Source: Methylophaga sp. (GTDB lineage Bacteria > Pseudomonadota > Gammaproteobacteria > Nitrosococcales > Methylophagaceae). From it: a DNA stretch of 64,000 nt. The stretch spans positions 1 through 64,000 of the forward strand of contig NVWQ02000024.1 of assembly GCA_002733715.2 (NCBI GenBank), read 5' to 3'. The notes under the pieces were generated by a model, which saw only the letters and a list, made by a program, of their open reading frames with translations, made no database searches and was not told the origin of the DNA. This document shows positions 46,565-56,629 of the stretch, in pieces (position 1 is the first letter of the stretch; every line of letters starts with the position of its first letter). The position numbers and the translations under genes were made by a program.

Positions 46565-48157
46565 ATGATAGCTGAAGAACTTGTTGAGATATCGCGGCTC
46601 CAGTTTGCGACGGTTGCACTGTATCACTTCTTGTTTGTGCCCTTAACTTTAGGCCTTTCTTTCATCCTTGCCATCATGGAATCGGTTTATGTAATGACCG
46701 GTCGTCAAATTTATAAAGACATGGTGAAGTTTTGGGGTAAATTGTTTGGAATCAACTTCGCATTAGGTGTGGCAACAGGCCTGACCATGGAGTTCTCATT
46801 CGGCACTAACTGGGCTTATTATTCTCATTATGTCGGAGACATCTTCGGTGCGCCACTGGCGATAGAAGGTTTAATGGCTTTCTTCCTTGAATCAACCTTT
46901 GTCGGCATGTTCTTTTTTGGTTGGGATCGCATGTCGAAAAATCAACACTTGATGACGACGTGGTTAATGGCTATAGGAACCAGTTTCTCTGCACTATGGA
47001 TTTTAATTGCCAACGGTTGGATGCAAAACCCGATTGGTGCCGAGCTGAATATTGAAACCATGCGGATGGAGATGACTAGCTTTACCGATATTTTGCTTAA
47101 CCCGGTCGCCCAAGTTAAGTTCATTCATACCGTCGCGGGTGGTTATGTCGCAGGCTCAATGTTTGTGTTGAGCATTAGCGCGTGGTATTTGTTAAAAGGG
47201 CGTGATATTGGCTTTGCGAAACGATCGTTTGCAGTGGCGGCAGGTTTTGGTACCGCGGCAATATTCTCAGTTATCTTATTGGGTGATGAAAGTGGCTATG
47301 AAGCAGGGCATTTACAGAAATATAAACTAGCCGCTATTGAGGCAGAATGGGAAACAGAAGAAGCGCCCGCAGCATTTACTTTGTTTGGTATTCCTGATCA
47401 AGAAGCTCAAGAAACGCATTATGCCATTAAAATCCCCTATGCACTGGGCATTATTGCAACCCGATCATTAACCGAAGAAGTGACGGGCTTAAAAGATATT
47501 ATCAAAGAAAATGAACAACGCATTAGAAATGGCATGATTGCTTATGGTGTTTTTGAAAGCATCAGAAAAGGTGAGGCGACAGAAGCAGATAAAATACGTT
47601 TTAAGGATGAATTAAGTCAAGATTTTGGCTATGGCTTATTATTAAAACAGTATACAGACGATGTCGTTAACGCAACGGAAGAACAGATAAAACTAGCAGC
47701 TAAAAATAGTATTCCTCAAGTGGCACCACTCTTTTTTACCTTTAGAGCGATGGTGGGAGCGGGGGTATTTATGCTGGTGGTTTTCCTGCTAGCCTTTTAC
47801 TTTACCGCTAAACGAACAGCATTTAACAAGCGCTGGTTGCTCCGGCTATGCTTTTATAGTTTGCCATTACCTTGGATTGCCATTGAATGCGGTTGGTTTG
47901 TTGCCGAGTATGGTCGACAACCTTGGGCGGTCGGTGAAGTTTTGCCTACGGCGATGGCAGTTTCCAGCCTAGAGTATAGCGATGTATTCAATAGCTTGAT
48001 TGGTTTTATTATTTTCTATACTTTCTTGCTTATTGTTGAAGTTTATTTAATGTTGAAGTTTGTTAGGCTGGGGCCAAGCTCGCTTCATACTGGGCGTTAT
48101 CATTTCGAGATTGGTGAGCATAGTCCTACACCAACTCAAACTAATCATTTGCTATAA
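46565..48157 (+). CDS. cydA: Cytochrome bd quinol oxidase subunit I
   Basis: 530 residues, nine or so membrane helices. It holds all three haems of the high-affinity terminal oxidase. His21 (b595 ligand), His188 and Met396 (b558 ligands) are at the expected places; GRQPW at 450-454 is the family signature. The periplasmic Q-loop is long (about 250-390), so it is the L-type as in E. coli. It allows respiration at low oxygen and resists sulfide and nitric oxide in other species. Confidence 0.97.
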   Translation: MIAEELVEISRLQFATVALYHFLFVPLTLGLSFILAIMESVYVMTGRQIYKDMVKFWGKLFGINFALGVATGLTMEFSFGTNWAYYSHYVGDIFGAPLAIEGLMAFFLESTFVGMFFFGWDRMSKNQHLMTTWLMAIGTSFSALWILIANGWMQNPIGAELNIETMRMEMTSFTDILLNPVAQVKFIHTVAGGYVAGSMFVLSISAWYLLKGRDIGFAKRSFAVAAGFGTAAIFSVILLGDESGYEAGHLQKYKLAAIEAEWETEEAPAAFTLFGIPDQEAQETHYAIKIPYALGIIATRSLTEEVTGLKDIIKENEQRIRNGMIAYGVFESIRKGEATEADKIRFKDELSQDFGYGLLLKQYTDDVVNATEEQIKLAAKNSIPQVAPLFFTFRAMVGAGVFMLVVFLLAFYFTAKRTAFNKRWLLRLCFYSLPLPWIAIECGWFVAEYGRQPWAVGEVLPTAMAVSSLEYSDVFNSLIGFIIFYTFLLIVEVYLMLKFVRLGPSSLHTGRYHFEIGEHSPTPTQTNHLL

Positions 48158-48169
48158 GGAGGGCTGGTC

Positions 48170-49315
48170 ATGGAATTTTTAAGCTACGAATTTTTAAAAC
48201 TAGCCTGGTGGATCCTTATTGGAATTCTTTGGATAGGCTTTGCCTTAACCGAAGGTTTTGATATGGGTGTGACCATGATCTTGACTTTTGTGGGTAAAAC
48301 AGACGAAGAACGTAGGATAGCCATTAATGCCATTGCACCCCATTGGGATGGTAACCAAGTTTGGCTTATTTTAGCGGCGGGGGCATTGTTTGCTGCTTGG
48401 CCTACGCTATATGCGACTTCTTTTTCAGCGATGTATCTGGCCTTATTGATATTATTATTTTCGCTGTTCTTACGTCCGACGGGCTTGGACTACCGCTCTA
48501 AATTGCCTAGTCAGAAATGGCGTAGTTTTTGGGATTGGGCGTTATTCTTCCCCGGTGTAGTGCCTCCACTTATTTTTGGTGTAGCGATGGGTAACATGTT
48601 CCTAGGGATAGGCTTTGAATATGATGAATATATGCGTTCATCATTGGACACTAGTTTCTTGCAATTATTGCATCCGTTTGCGGTGTTATCTGGCTTGTTA
48701 GCAATAGCGATGTTTGTTATGCATGGCGCGAGTTACTTAATGTTACGATCAGAAGGTCCGGTACATGAACGCTCTAGAAAAATCCTTGCCGTGGCAGCTA
48801 TAGCAGTTATTGCATTGTTTGCAATTGAAGGTGTCTGGTTATGGCAGTGGATTGATGGTTATTCGATAACAAGTAATTTGGATATAGCTGGTGTAGGGAA
48901 TCCAATGAATAAAACCGTGGCAGTGGGTGAAGTGACTTGGTTACACAATTACACAGTGTATCCTCTCTCCATTATTGCCCCCTTACTTGGTTTTGGCGGT
49001 GCTATTATTGCTTGGACAATGGGGAATATTGAAAAACCATTGCTTGCTTTCTATGGTTCTTGCTTAAGCTTAGTCGGTATTATTTTGACTGCTGGCTTTT
49101 CGCTATTTCCGTTTATTTTTACATCCAGTTTAAACCCGAATCATAGCTTGACTATGTGGGATGCAACTTCTAGTGAGTTAACATTACATATTATGTTCTG
49201 GTGTGCGCTTTTCTTTGTTCCTCTTATTTTGGCTTATACCTCTTGGTGCTATAAAATGATGTGGGGTAAACAGACAGTGGAAAGTATTCGTGAAAATGAA
49301 CACTCACTTTATTAA
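48170..49315 (+). CDS. cydB: Cytochrome bd quinol oxidase subunit II
   Basis: 381 residues with about eight membrane helices. GFALTEGFDMGVTMIL near 23-38, NAIAPHWDGNQVWLI near 59 and EVTWLHNYTVYP near 255 match CydB throughout. It forms the heterodimer with CydA. AAGGAGGGCTGG lies before the ATG, 12 bases after cydA. Confidence 0.97.
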   Translation: MEFLSYEFLKLAWWILIGILWIGFALTEGFDMGVTMILTFVGKTDEERRIAINAIAPHWDGNQVWLILAAGALFAAWPTLYATSFSAMYLALLILLFSLFLRPTGLDYRSKLPSQKWRSFWDWALFFPGVVPPLIFGVAMGNMFLGIGFEYDEYMRSSLDTSFLQLLHPFAVLSGLLAIAMFVMHGASYLMLRSEGPVHERSRKILAVAAIAVIALFAIEGVWLWQWIDGYSITSNLDIAGVGNPMNKTVAVGEVTWLHNYTVYPLSIIAPLLGFGGAIIAWTMGNIEKPLLAFYGSCLSLVGIILTAGFSLFPFIFTSSLNPNHSLTMWDATSSELTLHIMFWCALFFVPLILAYTSWCYKMMWGKQTVESIRENEHSLY

Positions 49316-49338
49316 CGTCAGCATTAAGGAGAATTAAT

Positions 49339-49440
49339 ATGTGGTATTTTGCATGGTTATTGGGTGTTTTGCTGGCCTGTTCTTTGGGCATAATTAATGT
49401 CATGTGGTTAGAACTTAGTGGGCTAGAAGACGATGAATAA
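49339..49440 (+). CDS. cydX: Cytochrome bd small subunit CydX
   Basis: 33 residues beginning MWYFAWLLGVLLACS, almost the same as the start of E. coli CydX, with one membrane helix and an acidic end (LSGLEDDE). CydX stabilises the haems of the oxidase. AAGGAG lies nine bases before the ATG, 23 bases after cydB. Confidence 0.96.
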   Translation: MWYFAWLLGVLLACSLGIINVMWLELSGLEDDE

Positions 49441-49546
49441 AAAGCTTTAGTGGCTTTCAATACATAATAAATATCTCATAAATAAAAACTTATAAAGTGT
49501 TTATTATGCATACTGTCGCTCTGACATTTTTCAAATTTCCCGCTTT

Positions 49547-51274
49547 ATGAACATATCTGACTTTTTAAAGTCACAAAAATCTTTTACTCAAAATTATCTA
49601 TCCATTGCTATTGGTTTGGGGTTAGCATCAGGCTATCTGCTTATCTTACAAGCGTGGCTACTTGCTAATATTATAAATGGTGTGATTTTTGAGAACTCTT
49701 CACTTAGTGATGTCCAGTCGTGGATTTTTGCTATGTTGGGTGTATTTCTGCTACGTGCATTATTGACATGGTCTTCGGAAATCGTTGCATTCAAAGCGGC
49801 CGCACAGGTTAAGCTAACACTTAGGAACAACTTACATCAGCATTTACTTTCACTTGGCCCTATTGCTATTGATGGTGAGCGAAGTGGCGAGATCATTAAC
49901 ACGCTGGTAGATGGTGTTGAAGCGTTAGAAAGTTATTACGCACGTTATTTACCTACTATGTCGTTAGTGGTATTGATTCCGTTGTCTATTTTAGTGTTTG
50001 TTTTTCCGATTGATTGGATCTCGGGTGTGGTGCTGTTAGTAACAGCACCGCTGATCCCTTTCTTTATGATCCTTATCGGTAAAGGCACTGCCCATTTAAA
50101 TAAAAAACAATGGCGAAAAATGGCGAGAATGAGTGCCCATTTTCTAGATATGATCCAAGGTTTAAGCACCCTGAAAATATTTAATGCTAGCCAGCGTGAA
50201 GCTGATGCGATTAAGCGAATTTCAGCAGACTATCGAAAATCTACTATGTCTGTATTACGCGTGGCCTTTCTTTCATCACTGGTGCTTGAATTTCTTGCTA
50301 GTGTGAGCATTGCTATCGTTGCCGTGCTAGTTGGTTTTAGGTTGCTCTACGGTGAGATTGATTTTTTCTATGGTTTTTTTGCCTTACTGTTAGCTCCAGA
50401 GTTTTATTTACCACTACGAAATATGGGTACACATTATCATGCCCGTCTTGAAGCTATTGGTGCGGCAGAAAAGATGTTGGATATTTTAGATAAACCTTTA
50501 CTTGAACAAGTCAGCAATGGCCAATCACTACCAATGACTAAAGATGTAGCTATAGAATTTGATAATGTATCTTTTTGCTATGGTGATAGGGGAGATGTGT
50601 TGAGTGGCTTTAGCCTGTCAATTTCAGCAGGAAGCCGTGTGGCCTTAGTCGGCACAAGTGGTGCAGGTAAAAGTACTGTCATTCGACTGTTAGCAGGTTT
50701 TATTCAGCCGACCCAAGGTAAACTACTTATTAATGGTATATCGCTTGAAAGCCTTAATATAAAAGACTGGCGGCAGCAAATAGCATGGGTTCCACAAGAA
50801 CCGCATTTATTTCAGGGTACGATACGGGAAAATATTGTACTTGGGATGGCAACACACAGCGATGAACAACTTTATTTGGCAGCAAAACAGGCTCATATTG
50901 ATCATTTTATCGAAGCTTTACCAGAGCGTTATGACACAGAAATCGGAGAAAAAGGCCAAGGTTTATCAGGTGGGCAAATCCAACGCATTGCTTTGGCACG
51001 TGCTTTTATCAAGGATGCGCCGGTGATCTTATTAGATGAAGCGACGGCAAATTTAGATGTTGAGAGCGAGCAAGCTATTCAGCAGGCTATTGAACAATTA
51101 GCACAAGGTAGAACAGTAGTGATGATTGCCCATCGCTTAGCAACGGTTAAAAATGCCGATCAGATTATAGTGATGGATCATGGCAAGATTATACAGAGCG
51201 GAACACATCAGCAGTTACTTGCAGAATCAGGCTTATATGCTGAGTTGGTTAACACGTTTACGGATGGTATTTGA
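49547..51274 (+). CDS. cydD: Heterodimeric ABC exporter subunit CydD
   Basis: 575 residues: six membrane helices, then an ATPase domain with Walker A GTSGAGKST, signature LSGGQIQRIALARA and Walker B VILLDEATANLD. CydDC is needed to assemble cytochrome bd; it has been reported to export cysteine/glutathione and more recently to act on haem. Directly after cydX and overlapping cydC by four bases, forming a complete cydABX-DC set. Confidence 0.95.
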   Translation: MNISDFLKSQKSFTQNYLSIAIGLGLASGYLLILQAWLLANIINGVIFENSSLSDVQSWIFAMLGVFLLRALLTWSSEIVAFKAAAQVKLTLRNNLHQHLLSLGPIAIDGERSGEIINTLVDGVEALESYYARYLPTMSLVVLIPLSILVFVFPIDWISGVVLLVTAPLIPFFMILIGKGTAHLNKKQWRKMARMSAHFLDMIQGLSTLKIFNASQREADAIKRISADYRKSTMSVLRVAFLSSLVLEFLASVSIAIVAVLVGFRLLYGEIDFFYGFFALLLAPEFYLPLRNMGTHYHARLEAIGAAEKMLDILDKPLLEQVSNGQSLPMTKDVAIEFDNVSFCYGDRGDVLSGFSLSISAGSRVALVGTSGAGKSTVIRLLAGFIQPTQGKLLINGISLESLNIKDWRQQIAWVPQEPHLFQGTIRENIVLGMATHSDEQLYLAAKQAHIDHFIEALPERYDTEIGEKGQGLSGGQIQRIALARAFIKDAPVILLDEATANLDVESEQAIQQAIEQLAQGRTVVMIAHRLATVKNADQIIVMDHGKIIQSGTHQQLLAESGLYAELVNTFTDGI

Positions 51275-52935
51275 TGATCGAACAATTAAAACTAATTGGA
51301 CGTTTATTGCTATTATTTCGACCTTACTGGGGCTGGATGGCATTAGGGATCCTATTGTCGATTATCACCATTATTGCAAATGTTGGCTTGTTAGCATTAG
51401 CAGGCTGGTTTATTACTATGATGGGGATAGCCGGTGCGGCAGGGATCCTTACAGTAAATTATTTCACACCTGCTGCGGTTATTCGCGGCTTTGCCATTGT
51501 TAGAACTGCGGGGCGCTATGCTGAAAGAGTGATCACCCATGAAGCAACCTTTAGGCTGTTAGCGGGCTTGCGTTTATGGCTATACCAGCATTTAGAACCT
51601 TTAGCGCCTGCTATTTTACAAAATTATCACAGTGGTGATTTATTAAGCCGACTTCGCTCAGATATTGATTATTTGCAAAATTTTTATCTTAGAATTGTCT
51701 CGCCAGTGATTGTCGCACTCATTGCGGTGGTACTGTTTTCCTTGTTTTTAGCGCGCTATGATACAAAATTATTGATTGTTGAATTAGTGCTATTAACGAT
51801 TGCGGGAATATTTATCCCTTTAATTGTAAATAGACTAGCAAAGCGATCGGGCGAACGTATGGTGCATACCAAAGCAGAACTGCGTACTAGTGTCGTTGAT
51901 AGCATGCAAGGTATGGGCGAGTTATTGATCTATGGCGCGGCGGATCGGCAAACGGAGAAAATTTTACAATTAAGTCATAAATTGGTTAAGGATCAACAGC
52001 AACAAGCGGCACTGACAGGTTTTTCACAAGGCTCGGTCGGTTTATGTGCCAATTTGGCGATGTGGATGATGCTTATCATCACTATTCCCCTAGTGAATAG
52101 TCAACAACTAGCCGCAGAAAACATTCCCATGTTAGCGCTATTTGCGCTCGCTAGCTTCGAGGCAATAGCCCCTTTACCTTTAGCATTTCAGATCTTGCCT
52201 GAAACATTAGCGGCAGCAAAAAGGATCTTTGAAATTGTTGATACTCAACCCATGGTGATAGAACCTAAGCAGCCATCGCCACAAGCAAGAGATAGTGATA
52301 TTGAATTTAAAAATGTGAGTTTTCGCTATCCTAATATGGAAACAGATGTTATTCAAAACCTTAGCTTTAAGCTAGTGCAAGGTGGGAAGTTAGCCATCGT
52401 AGGTCAAAGTGGGGCAGGTAAAACTAGCATAGTGCATTTATTGCTAAAATTTTGGCCAATAACAACAGGTAGAATCACTTTGGGTGGACATGCTTTAGAA
52501 CAATACCATAGTGATGATTGCCGTCAACATTTCAGTGTGGTCAGTCAACATACTATTCTATTCAATAGTACAATTAAACGAAACTTACTACTGGCCAATG
52601 CGGATGCCAGTGATGATGAGATAGAGCAAGCATGTCGCGCTGCACAGATCCATGAGTTTATTAGCTCTCAACCTGATGGCTATGAAACATGGGTCGGTGA
52701 GGCCGGCTTAAAACTATCTGGCGGTCAATCGCAACGTATTGCTGTCGCCAGAGCCTTACTTAAAAATGCACCTATCTTAATATTAGATGAGCCGGGCGAA
52801 GGGCTGGATACGACTACTGAAAAAAAAATGCTCGATGCTATTATTAATTACAGCCCAAATACCAGTATTTTGTTAATCACGCATAAACAAGCGGGTCTTG
52901 ATACTATGGACGAGATCATTACTTTGGCAAACTAG
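51271..52935 (+). CDS. cydC: Heterodimeric ABC exporter subunit CydC
   Basis: 554 residues, partner of CydD. It has a six-helix membrane domain and an ATPase domain with GQSGAGKTS, LSGGQSQRIAVARA and ILILDEPGEGLD. In the last motif the residue after the catalytic Glu is Pro-Gly rather than the usual Ala-Thr, as in other CydC proteins. Convergent with the DUF4197 gene 12 bases away. Confidence 0.94.
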   Translation: MMIEQLKLIGRLLLLFRPYWGWMALGILLSIITIIANVGLLALAGWFITMMGIAGAAGILTVNYFTPAAVIRGFAIVRTAGRYAERVITHEATFRLLAGLRLWLYQHLEPLAPAILQNYHSGDLLSRLRSDIDYLQNFYLRIVSPVIVALIAVVLFSLFLARYDTKLLIVELVLLTIAGIFIPLIVNRLAKRSGERMVHTKAELRTSVVDSMQGMGELLIYGAADRQTEKILQLSHKLVKDQQQQAALTGFSQGSVGLCANLAMWMMLIITIPLVNSQQLAAENIPMLALFALASFEAIAPLPLAFQILPETLAAAKRIFEIVDTQPMVIEPKQPSPQARDSDIEFKNVSFRYPNMETDVIQNLSFKLVQGGKLAIVGQSGAGKTSIVHLLLKFWPITTGRITLGGHALEQYHSDDCRQHFSVVSQHTILFNSTIKRNLLLANADASDDEIEQACRAAQIHEFISSQPDGYETWVGEAGLKLSGGQSQRIAVARALLKNAPILILDEPGEGLDTTTEKKMLDAIINYSPNTSILLITHKQAGLDTMDEIITLAN

Positions 52936-52947
52936 CTTTAGTTCAGC

Positions 52948-53700
52948 TTATTTAGCAAATACTTGTTTTAATAATTCAGTCGTTCTAGCTGCTGGGTTTT
53001 CACGAATTTTCTTTTCTTCTAAAGCTATCATGGCGAACAAACCACTTAAGGCCTGCTCGGTAACATAATCGCTAAGATTCATATCAATGTTTTCACCTAC
53101 CAGCGGTATTGCAGCTACTTTATCAGTTAAATCATTATAATATTTAGTGGTGCCTACTTCATTGAGTGAACTATCAATTGTAGGGCGGAATAATTCAGTT
53201 AATTGTGGTGTGGTTTTTTCACGAAAATATTGAGTGGCAGCATCATCTTCACCTTGAAGAATCGTCTGTGCATCTTCAATACTCATATTTTTAATGGCAT
53301 CAATGATTAGTGCTGTTGCGGCAGGTGCGGCTTTTTCTGCTGCGTGATTCATGCTCTGCTCAAATGTATCAGCGTATGAACTTAAGCCAAACTTACGCAT
53401 CAAATCACCGGCCTGTTTTAATTTTGGCGGCATAGCTATTTTAATAAGCTCGTTTGAAAGATAACCATTTGGTTTACTTACGGCTTTGACTGCTCGCTCA
53501 CTACCAATACTAAGCGCTTCTTTTAAACCAGAAATAATGGTGCTGGAATTTAAAGATGAACCGCCACTATCATCTGATAATATGTCACTACCTACCTCGG
53601 TAATATCTTTAAGAAGTGATCTCCAATCAGCATTGGATGGTGTACTTATTAATGCCATGATCACAAATAGCGATGCTGAAATATTGTTTGGGAATGCCAT
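52948..53700 (-). CDS. DUF4197 family secreted protein
   Basis: 250 residues. A signal peptide ends near residue 24 (STPSNA|DW). The rest is the DUF4197 domain: GLKEALSIGSERAVKAVSKP, YLSNELIKIAMPPKLKQAGD and FREKTTPQLTELFRPTID. These are mostly helical envelope proteins of unknown role in proteobacteria. It follows the cbb cluster in the same direction after a hairpin. Confidence 0.83.
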   Translation of the reverse strand: MAFPNNISASLFVIMALISTPSNADWRSLLKDITEVGSDILSDDSGGSSLNSSTIISGLKEALSIGSERAVKAVSKPNGYLSNELIKIAMPPKLKQAGDLMRKFGLSSYADTFEQSMNHAAEKAAPAATALIIDAIKNMSIEDAQTILQGEDDAATQYFREKTTPQLTELFRPTIDSSLNEVGTTKYYNDLTDKVAAIPLVGENIDMNLSDYVTEQALSGLFAMIALEEKKIRENPAARTTELLKQVFAK

Positions 53701-53763
53701 TGGGTATTGTCTTTGTTTAAAAGGGTTAAGATCATTATACCCACAATTTGAACGAATACCCGT

Positions 53764-53799
53764 GATCCACTCATTTTTAAGAGTTATTAAAAATGGATC
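53764..53799 (-). terminator. Hairpin at the end of the cbb cluster
   Basis: On the minus strand GATCCATTTTTAA pairs with TTAAAAATGAGTGGATC (with a four-base bulge), three bases after the stop of the 84-residue gene. It lacks a long T run, so it may be a weak terminator or a 3'-end stabiliser. Confidence 0.4.
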
Positions 53800-53802
53800 G
53801 AT

Positions 53803-54057
53803 TTAGCGTGGTGGAAATAATATAGATTTGATAGCTTGATAATTAGTAGCAATATTGCGTAGCTTATCTTCACCTTTCTCTGTGCTAATGAGTCCTTTTG
53901 CTATGTCTTTTACTTGCTCGGCATACATTTTCTTCAATGTATCCAAAGTGGCGTTGATCTCATAAATGGTTGGATTGTCACTATCCTTCCAATCTTGGGG
54001 GAGTGTATGCGGATATTTGGGCTTGAATTGCAGTAAATTATCATTGTTTTCAAACAC
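53803..54057 (-). CDS. Small unknown protein after cbbO
   Basis: 84 residues, soluble. A proline-rich start (FKPKYPHTLPQDWKDSDNP) is followed by two predicted helices (TIYEINATLDTLKKMYAEQV, then KGEDKLRNIATNYQAIKSIL). No domain or catalytic motif is recognised. It lies 12 bases after the cbbO stop on the same strand, so it is probably the last gene of the cbb unit. Confidence 0.65.
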   Translation of the reverse strand: MFENNDNLLQFKPKYPHTLPQDWKDSDNPTIYEINATLDTLKKMYAEQVKDIAKGLISTEKGEDKLRNIATNYQAIKSILFPPR

Positions 54058-54069
54058 TATCTACCCGAC

Positions 54070-56415
54070 TTATGCTGTAAGACTTGCAAATAAAGTGGGC
54101 AATTGTTCCGGTAATTTATCTACATTATCAATAATGGTGTAATTATTGGCACCAAATATTCTTTTCACATAATCATCCGCATTTGGATCTAAGGTTAAAC
54201 AATACGTCAGTACTCCAGTGCTGTAGAGTTCTTCAACTGCTTTTTTCGAATCGTGCCGCAAATGTTGAGGATCGCGTTCATCAATATCAGCAGGCTCACC
54301 ATCGGTGACAAGTAAAACCAATTTACGCCTTTCTGGCTGTCTTAAAAGGTGAGTTCCAGCATGGCGTAAGGCTGCGCCCATACGGGTTGATAATCCCCCT
54401 TTCATGCCCGCAAGACGTGATTTTGCTTCATCATCGAAGTTTTGATTAAAATCTTTAAAACGGTAATATTGAACATCATGACGACCGTCGGATGCAAAGC
54501 CATGAATAGCGTAAGGATCACCGATACCTTCAATGGCGGTGGCTACTAAAGTACAGGCTTCACGTGTCAGTTGTAATACGGTTTTATCAGAACCTTGTAT
54601 TGATTCATTGGTAGACTCTGATAGATCGAGTAGAAGAACCACTGATAGATCACGTGTTTTTAATACATTGCGCATTGTAATGCGAGTATTTGGCTGTTCC
54701 CCCATGCGAATTGCAATCATCGCATCGATAGCGGCATTGAGATCCACTTCATCACCATCTTCCATGTTGCGGACACGTTGAACGCCTTCTGGTGTGAGCA
54801 GATCAATGATCTGTTTGATGCGATGTGCGACGGGTCGATAGGCATCAATAATAGCTTGTATATCTTCGAGATGGCCGCGAGGTTGACGGCGTTCATAAAC
54901 AGTTACCCAGTCAGGGCGATGCAGTTGGATCTGGTAGTCCCATTCTTGGTAATGATATGGATCTGATATGGGTTCCTTGCCCCACATATCATTAAAACTG
55001 ACTTGCTCATCGGTCAGATCGTCTTCATAAGGACGGAAATTTGTTTGGCAAATCCAAATTTCTTGGGCGTCGTCCCCCGCAAGTTCACAATCGACTTCAT
55101 TTGCCATGTCAATAACACTAACGTGTTTTCGTACCTGACGTTGGCTGGCGGGGACATAATCATATTCTGTTTCCCAAGTAAATTCCTCAAATTCCCATAC
55201 ATAGCGATTATCATCGCGGTAAGGAATGTCGATGCGTTCTAGAATACGTAAACTTGGTACTTCCTTGCGGCTGGAAAATAGGTTAAAAACGTCTAGGCCA
55301 AGATGCCAGCAAAAGTTATTGTTATCTTGGTTTTCCTCAATTTCTTGATGAAATTTTGCTGCCAGTGTAGCAAGCCCAGGATCGTTTGAAGTAAAGTTAT
55401 CATCCAACAACATAAGAGAGAAATGCACCAGCAATGGCATGGTTGGATGTTCAGCTTGATTTTCATGATCCGCTTCTTCCATTAAACGGCGCCAAAGATT
55501 TTTCAGCCCTGGGAACTCTTGGATTGCCTTGAACTCGACGCGGGCATCCTCAATTAACCCAATGAAAAAAATCTGCGCGGGGCTTAAACCTTCTGCGGAA
55601 ATGGGTTTACTGGAATAAACCATATGCGATGCCATATGTGCAGCAGTAGCTCGGTAGACTTCTAGTCCAGGGATATCTCCATAGTCATCTAAGGCATCAG
55701 GCAGGTGTAATATACGGTGTTCAATATAAGGGCGAAAGTCTGCAAAATCAGCACCGGTCGGGCGTAAGAAAAAATCTCTTCCCCACAGCGCACGTAAATA
55801 AAAATTTAGCTTGCGTTGCGTTTTGTTAAATAAAATACCACGGCGTTCTTTTTGTAAAACAGCACGGCTATCTGCTGATTCGAGATTAAAATAAGCGGTT
55901 AGATTATTATAATCTCGACGGTAGGCTTGTGAGCCAAAACTAGCCCATCGGCGCAGGCCGCTTAGTGTAAGTTTAGATAATAATTCGTCAATATGATTGA
56001 GCATCGGTCTGACACCACGTGATGCCGTTGATGCAAGTTGATGTATTAACGTCAGATACCCACGAAATAATTCAGCATCACCTAGATTTCGTGCAGCTGT
56101 AGGCATACTACTGAATAATAGTGTAACCACTTCAGCTGAAGTCATCGATGATAATTTCATCGCCGCGGTTAGACAATCACCAATAACATCCTCACCACAC
56201 TCTTTTGCCACAAGTGGCATTTCTTGTAGGTAGGAAATAACGACCCCAGAACCTCGGCCAAGATTACTGAGTGTTTTGGCACCATCCATATATTCTTGCA
56301 GGCCTGTGGGTGACATAACACGTGTTGCTTCTTGAAAAGTGCTTTCTAGTACATCACGGATCTCAGGTGAGGTCTCTGAGAGAAAATCTTCATATTCTTC
56401 TAACTTTATTGACAT
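54070..56415 (-). CDS. cbbO: RuBisCO activase component CbbO
   Basis: 781 residues. CbbO is the adaptor of the CbbQO activase, which removes inhibitory sugar phosphates from form I RuBisCO. The C-terminal von Willebrand A domain carries a metal site DLSES from Asp597 and VTDGEP near 705; the long N-terminal part is typical of the family and contacts CbbQ. Encoded after cbbQ, with a 214-base gap containing a hairpin. Confidence 0.95.
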   Translation of the reverse strand: MSIKLEEYEDFLSETSPEIRDVLESTFQEATRVMSPTGLQEYMDGAKTLSNLGRGSGVVISYLQEMPLVAKECGEDVIGDCLTAAMKLSSMTSAEVVTLLFSSMPTAARNLGDAELFRGYLTLIHQLASTASRGVRPMLNHIDELLSKLTLSGLRRWASFGSQAYRRDYNNLTAYFNLESADSRAVLQKERRGILFNKTQRKLNFYLRALWGRDFFLRPTGADFADFRPYIEHRILHLPDALDDYGDIPGLEVYRATAAHMASHMVYSSKPISAEGLSPAQIFFIGLIEDARVEFKAIQEFPGLKNLWRRLMEEADHENQAEHPTMPLLVHFSLMLLDDNFTSNDPGLATLAAKFHQEIEENQDNNNFCWHLGLDVFNLFSSRKEVPSLRILERIDIPYRDDNRYVWEFEEFTWETEYDYVPASQRQVRKHVSVIDMANEVDCELAGDDAQEIWICQTNFRPYEDDLTDEQVSFNDMWGKEPISDPYHYQEWDYQIQLHRPDWVTVYERRQPRGHLEDIQAIIDAYRPVAHRIKQIIDLLTPEGVQRVRNMEDGDEVDLNAAIDAMIAIRMGEQPNTRITMRNVLKTRDLSVVLLLDLSESTNESIQGSDKTVLQLTREACTLVATAIEGIGDPYAIHGFASDGRHDVQYYRFKDFNQNFDDEAKSRLAGMKGGLSTRMGAALRHAGTHLLRQPERRKLVLLVTDGEPADIDERDPQHLRHDSKKAVEELYSTGVLTYCLTLDPNADDYVKRIFGANNYTIIDNVDKLPEQLPTLFASLTA

Positions 56416-56517
56416 ATCAGGTTTCCATCATTTAGTTGAACACACGAGATCACTGCTAAACAAAGCATCAGCTGATGCTATTTTAATAAAAGGGCTCTTA
56501 TATTGAAGCTAACAACA

Positions 56518-56541
56518 GCTAGATTAGATATTTAATCTAGC
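56518..56541 (-). other. Hairpin between cbbQ and cbbO
   Basis: GCTAGATTA and TAATCTAGC form a perfect 9-bp stem around GATATT in the 214-base gap. AACAA and TTGTT outside it may lengthen the stem. A T run follows only on the plus strand, so for the operon direction it is more likely a processing or stabilising element than a terminator. Confidence 0.45.
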
Positions 56542-56629
56542 CTTGTTTTTAAATCTAAATATACTGGCTACCATTTTTATTTTAAACATAGTCAGCGAGC
56601 CATTAAATCGGGTGTTCTAAATACTACAT

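Noticed and set aside
53740-53800. Third copy of the dispersed repeat near AATACCCGTGATCC
   Set aside because: Only a short block resembles the outer flank of copies A and B; the CGTCA/TGACG borders and inner blocks are missing.
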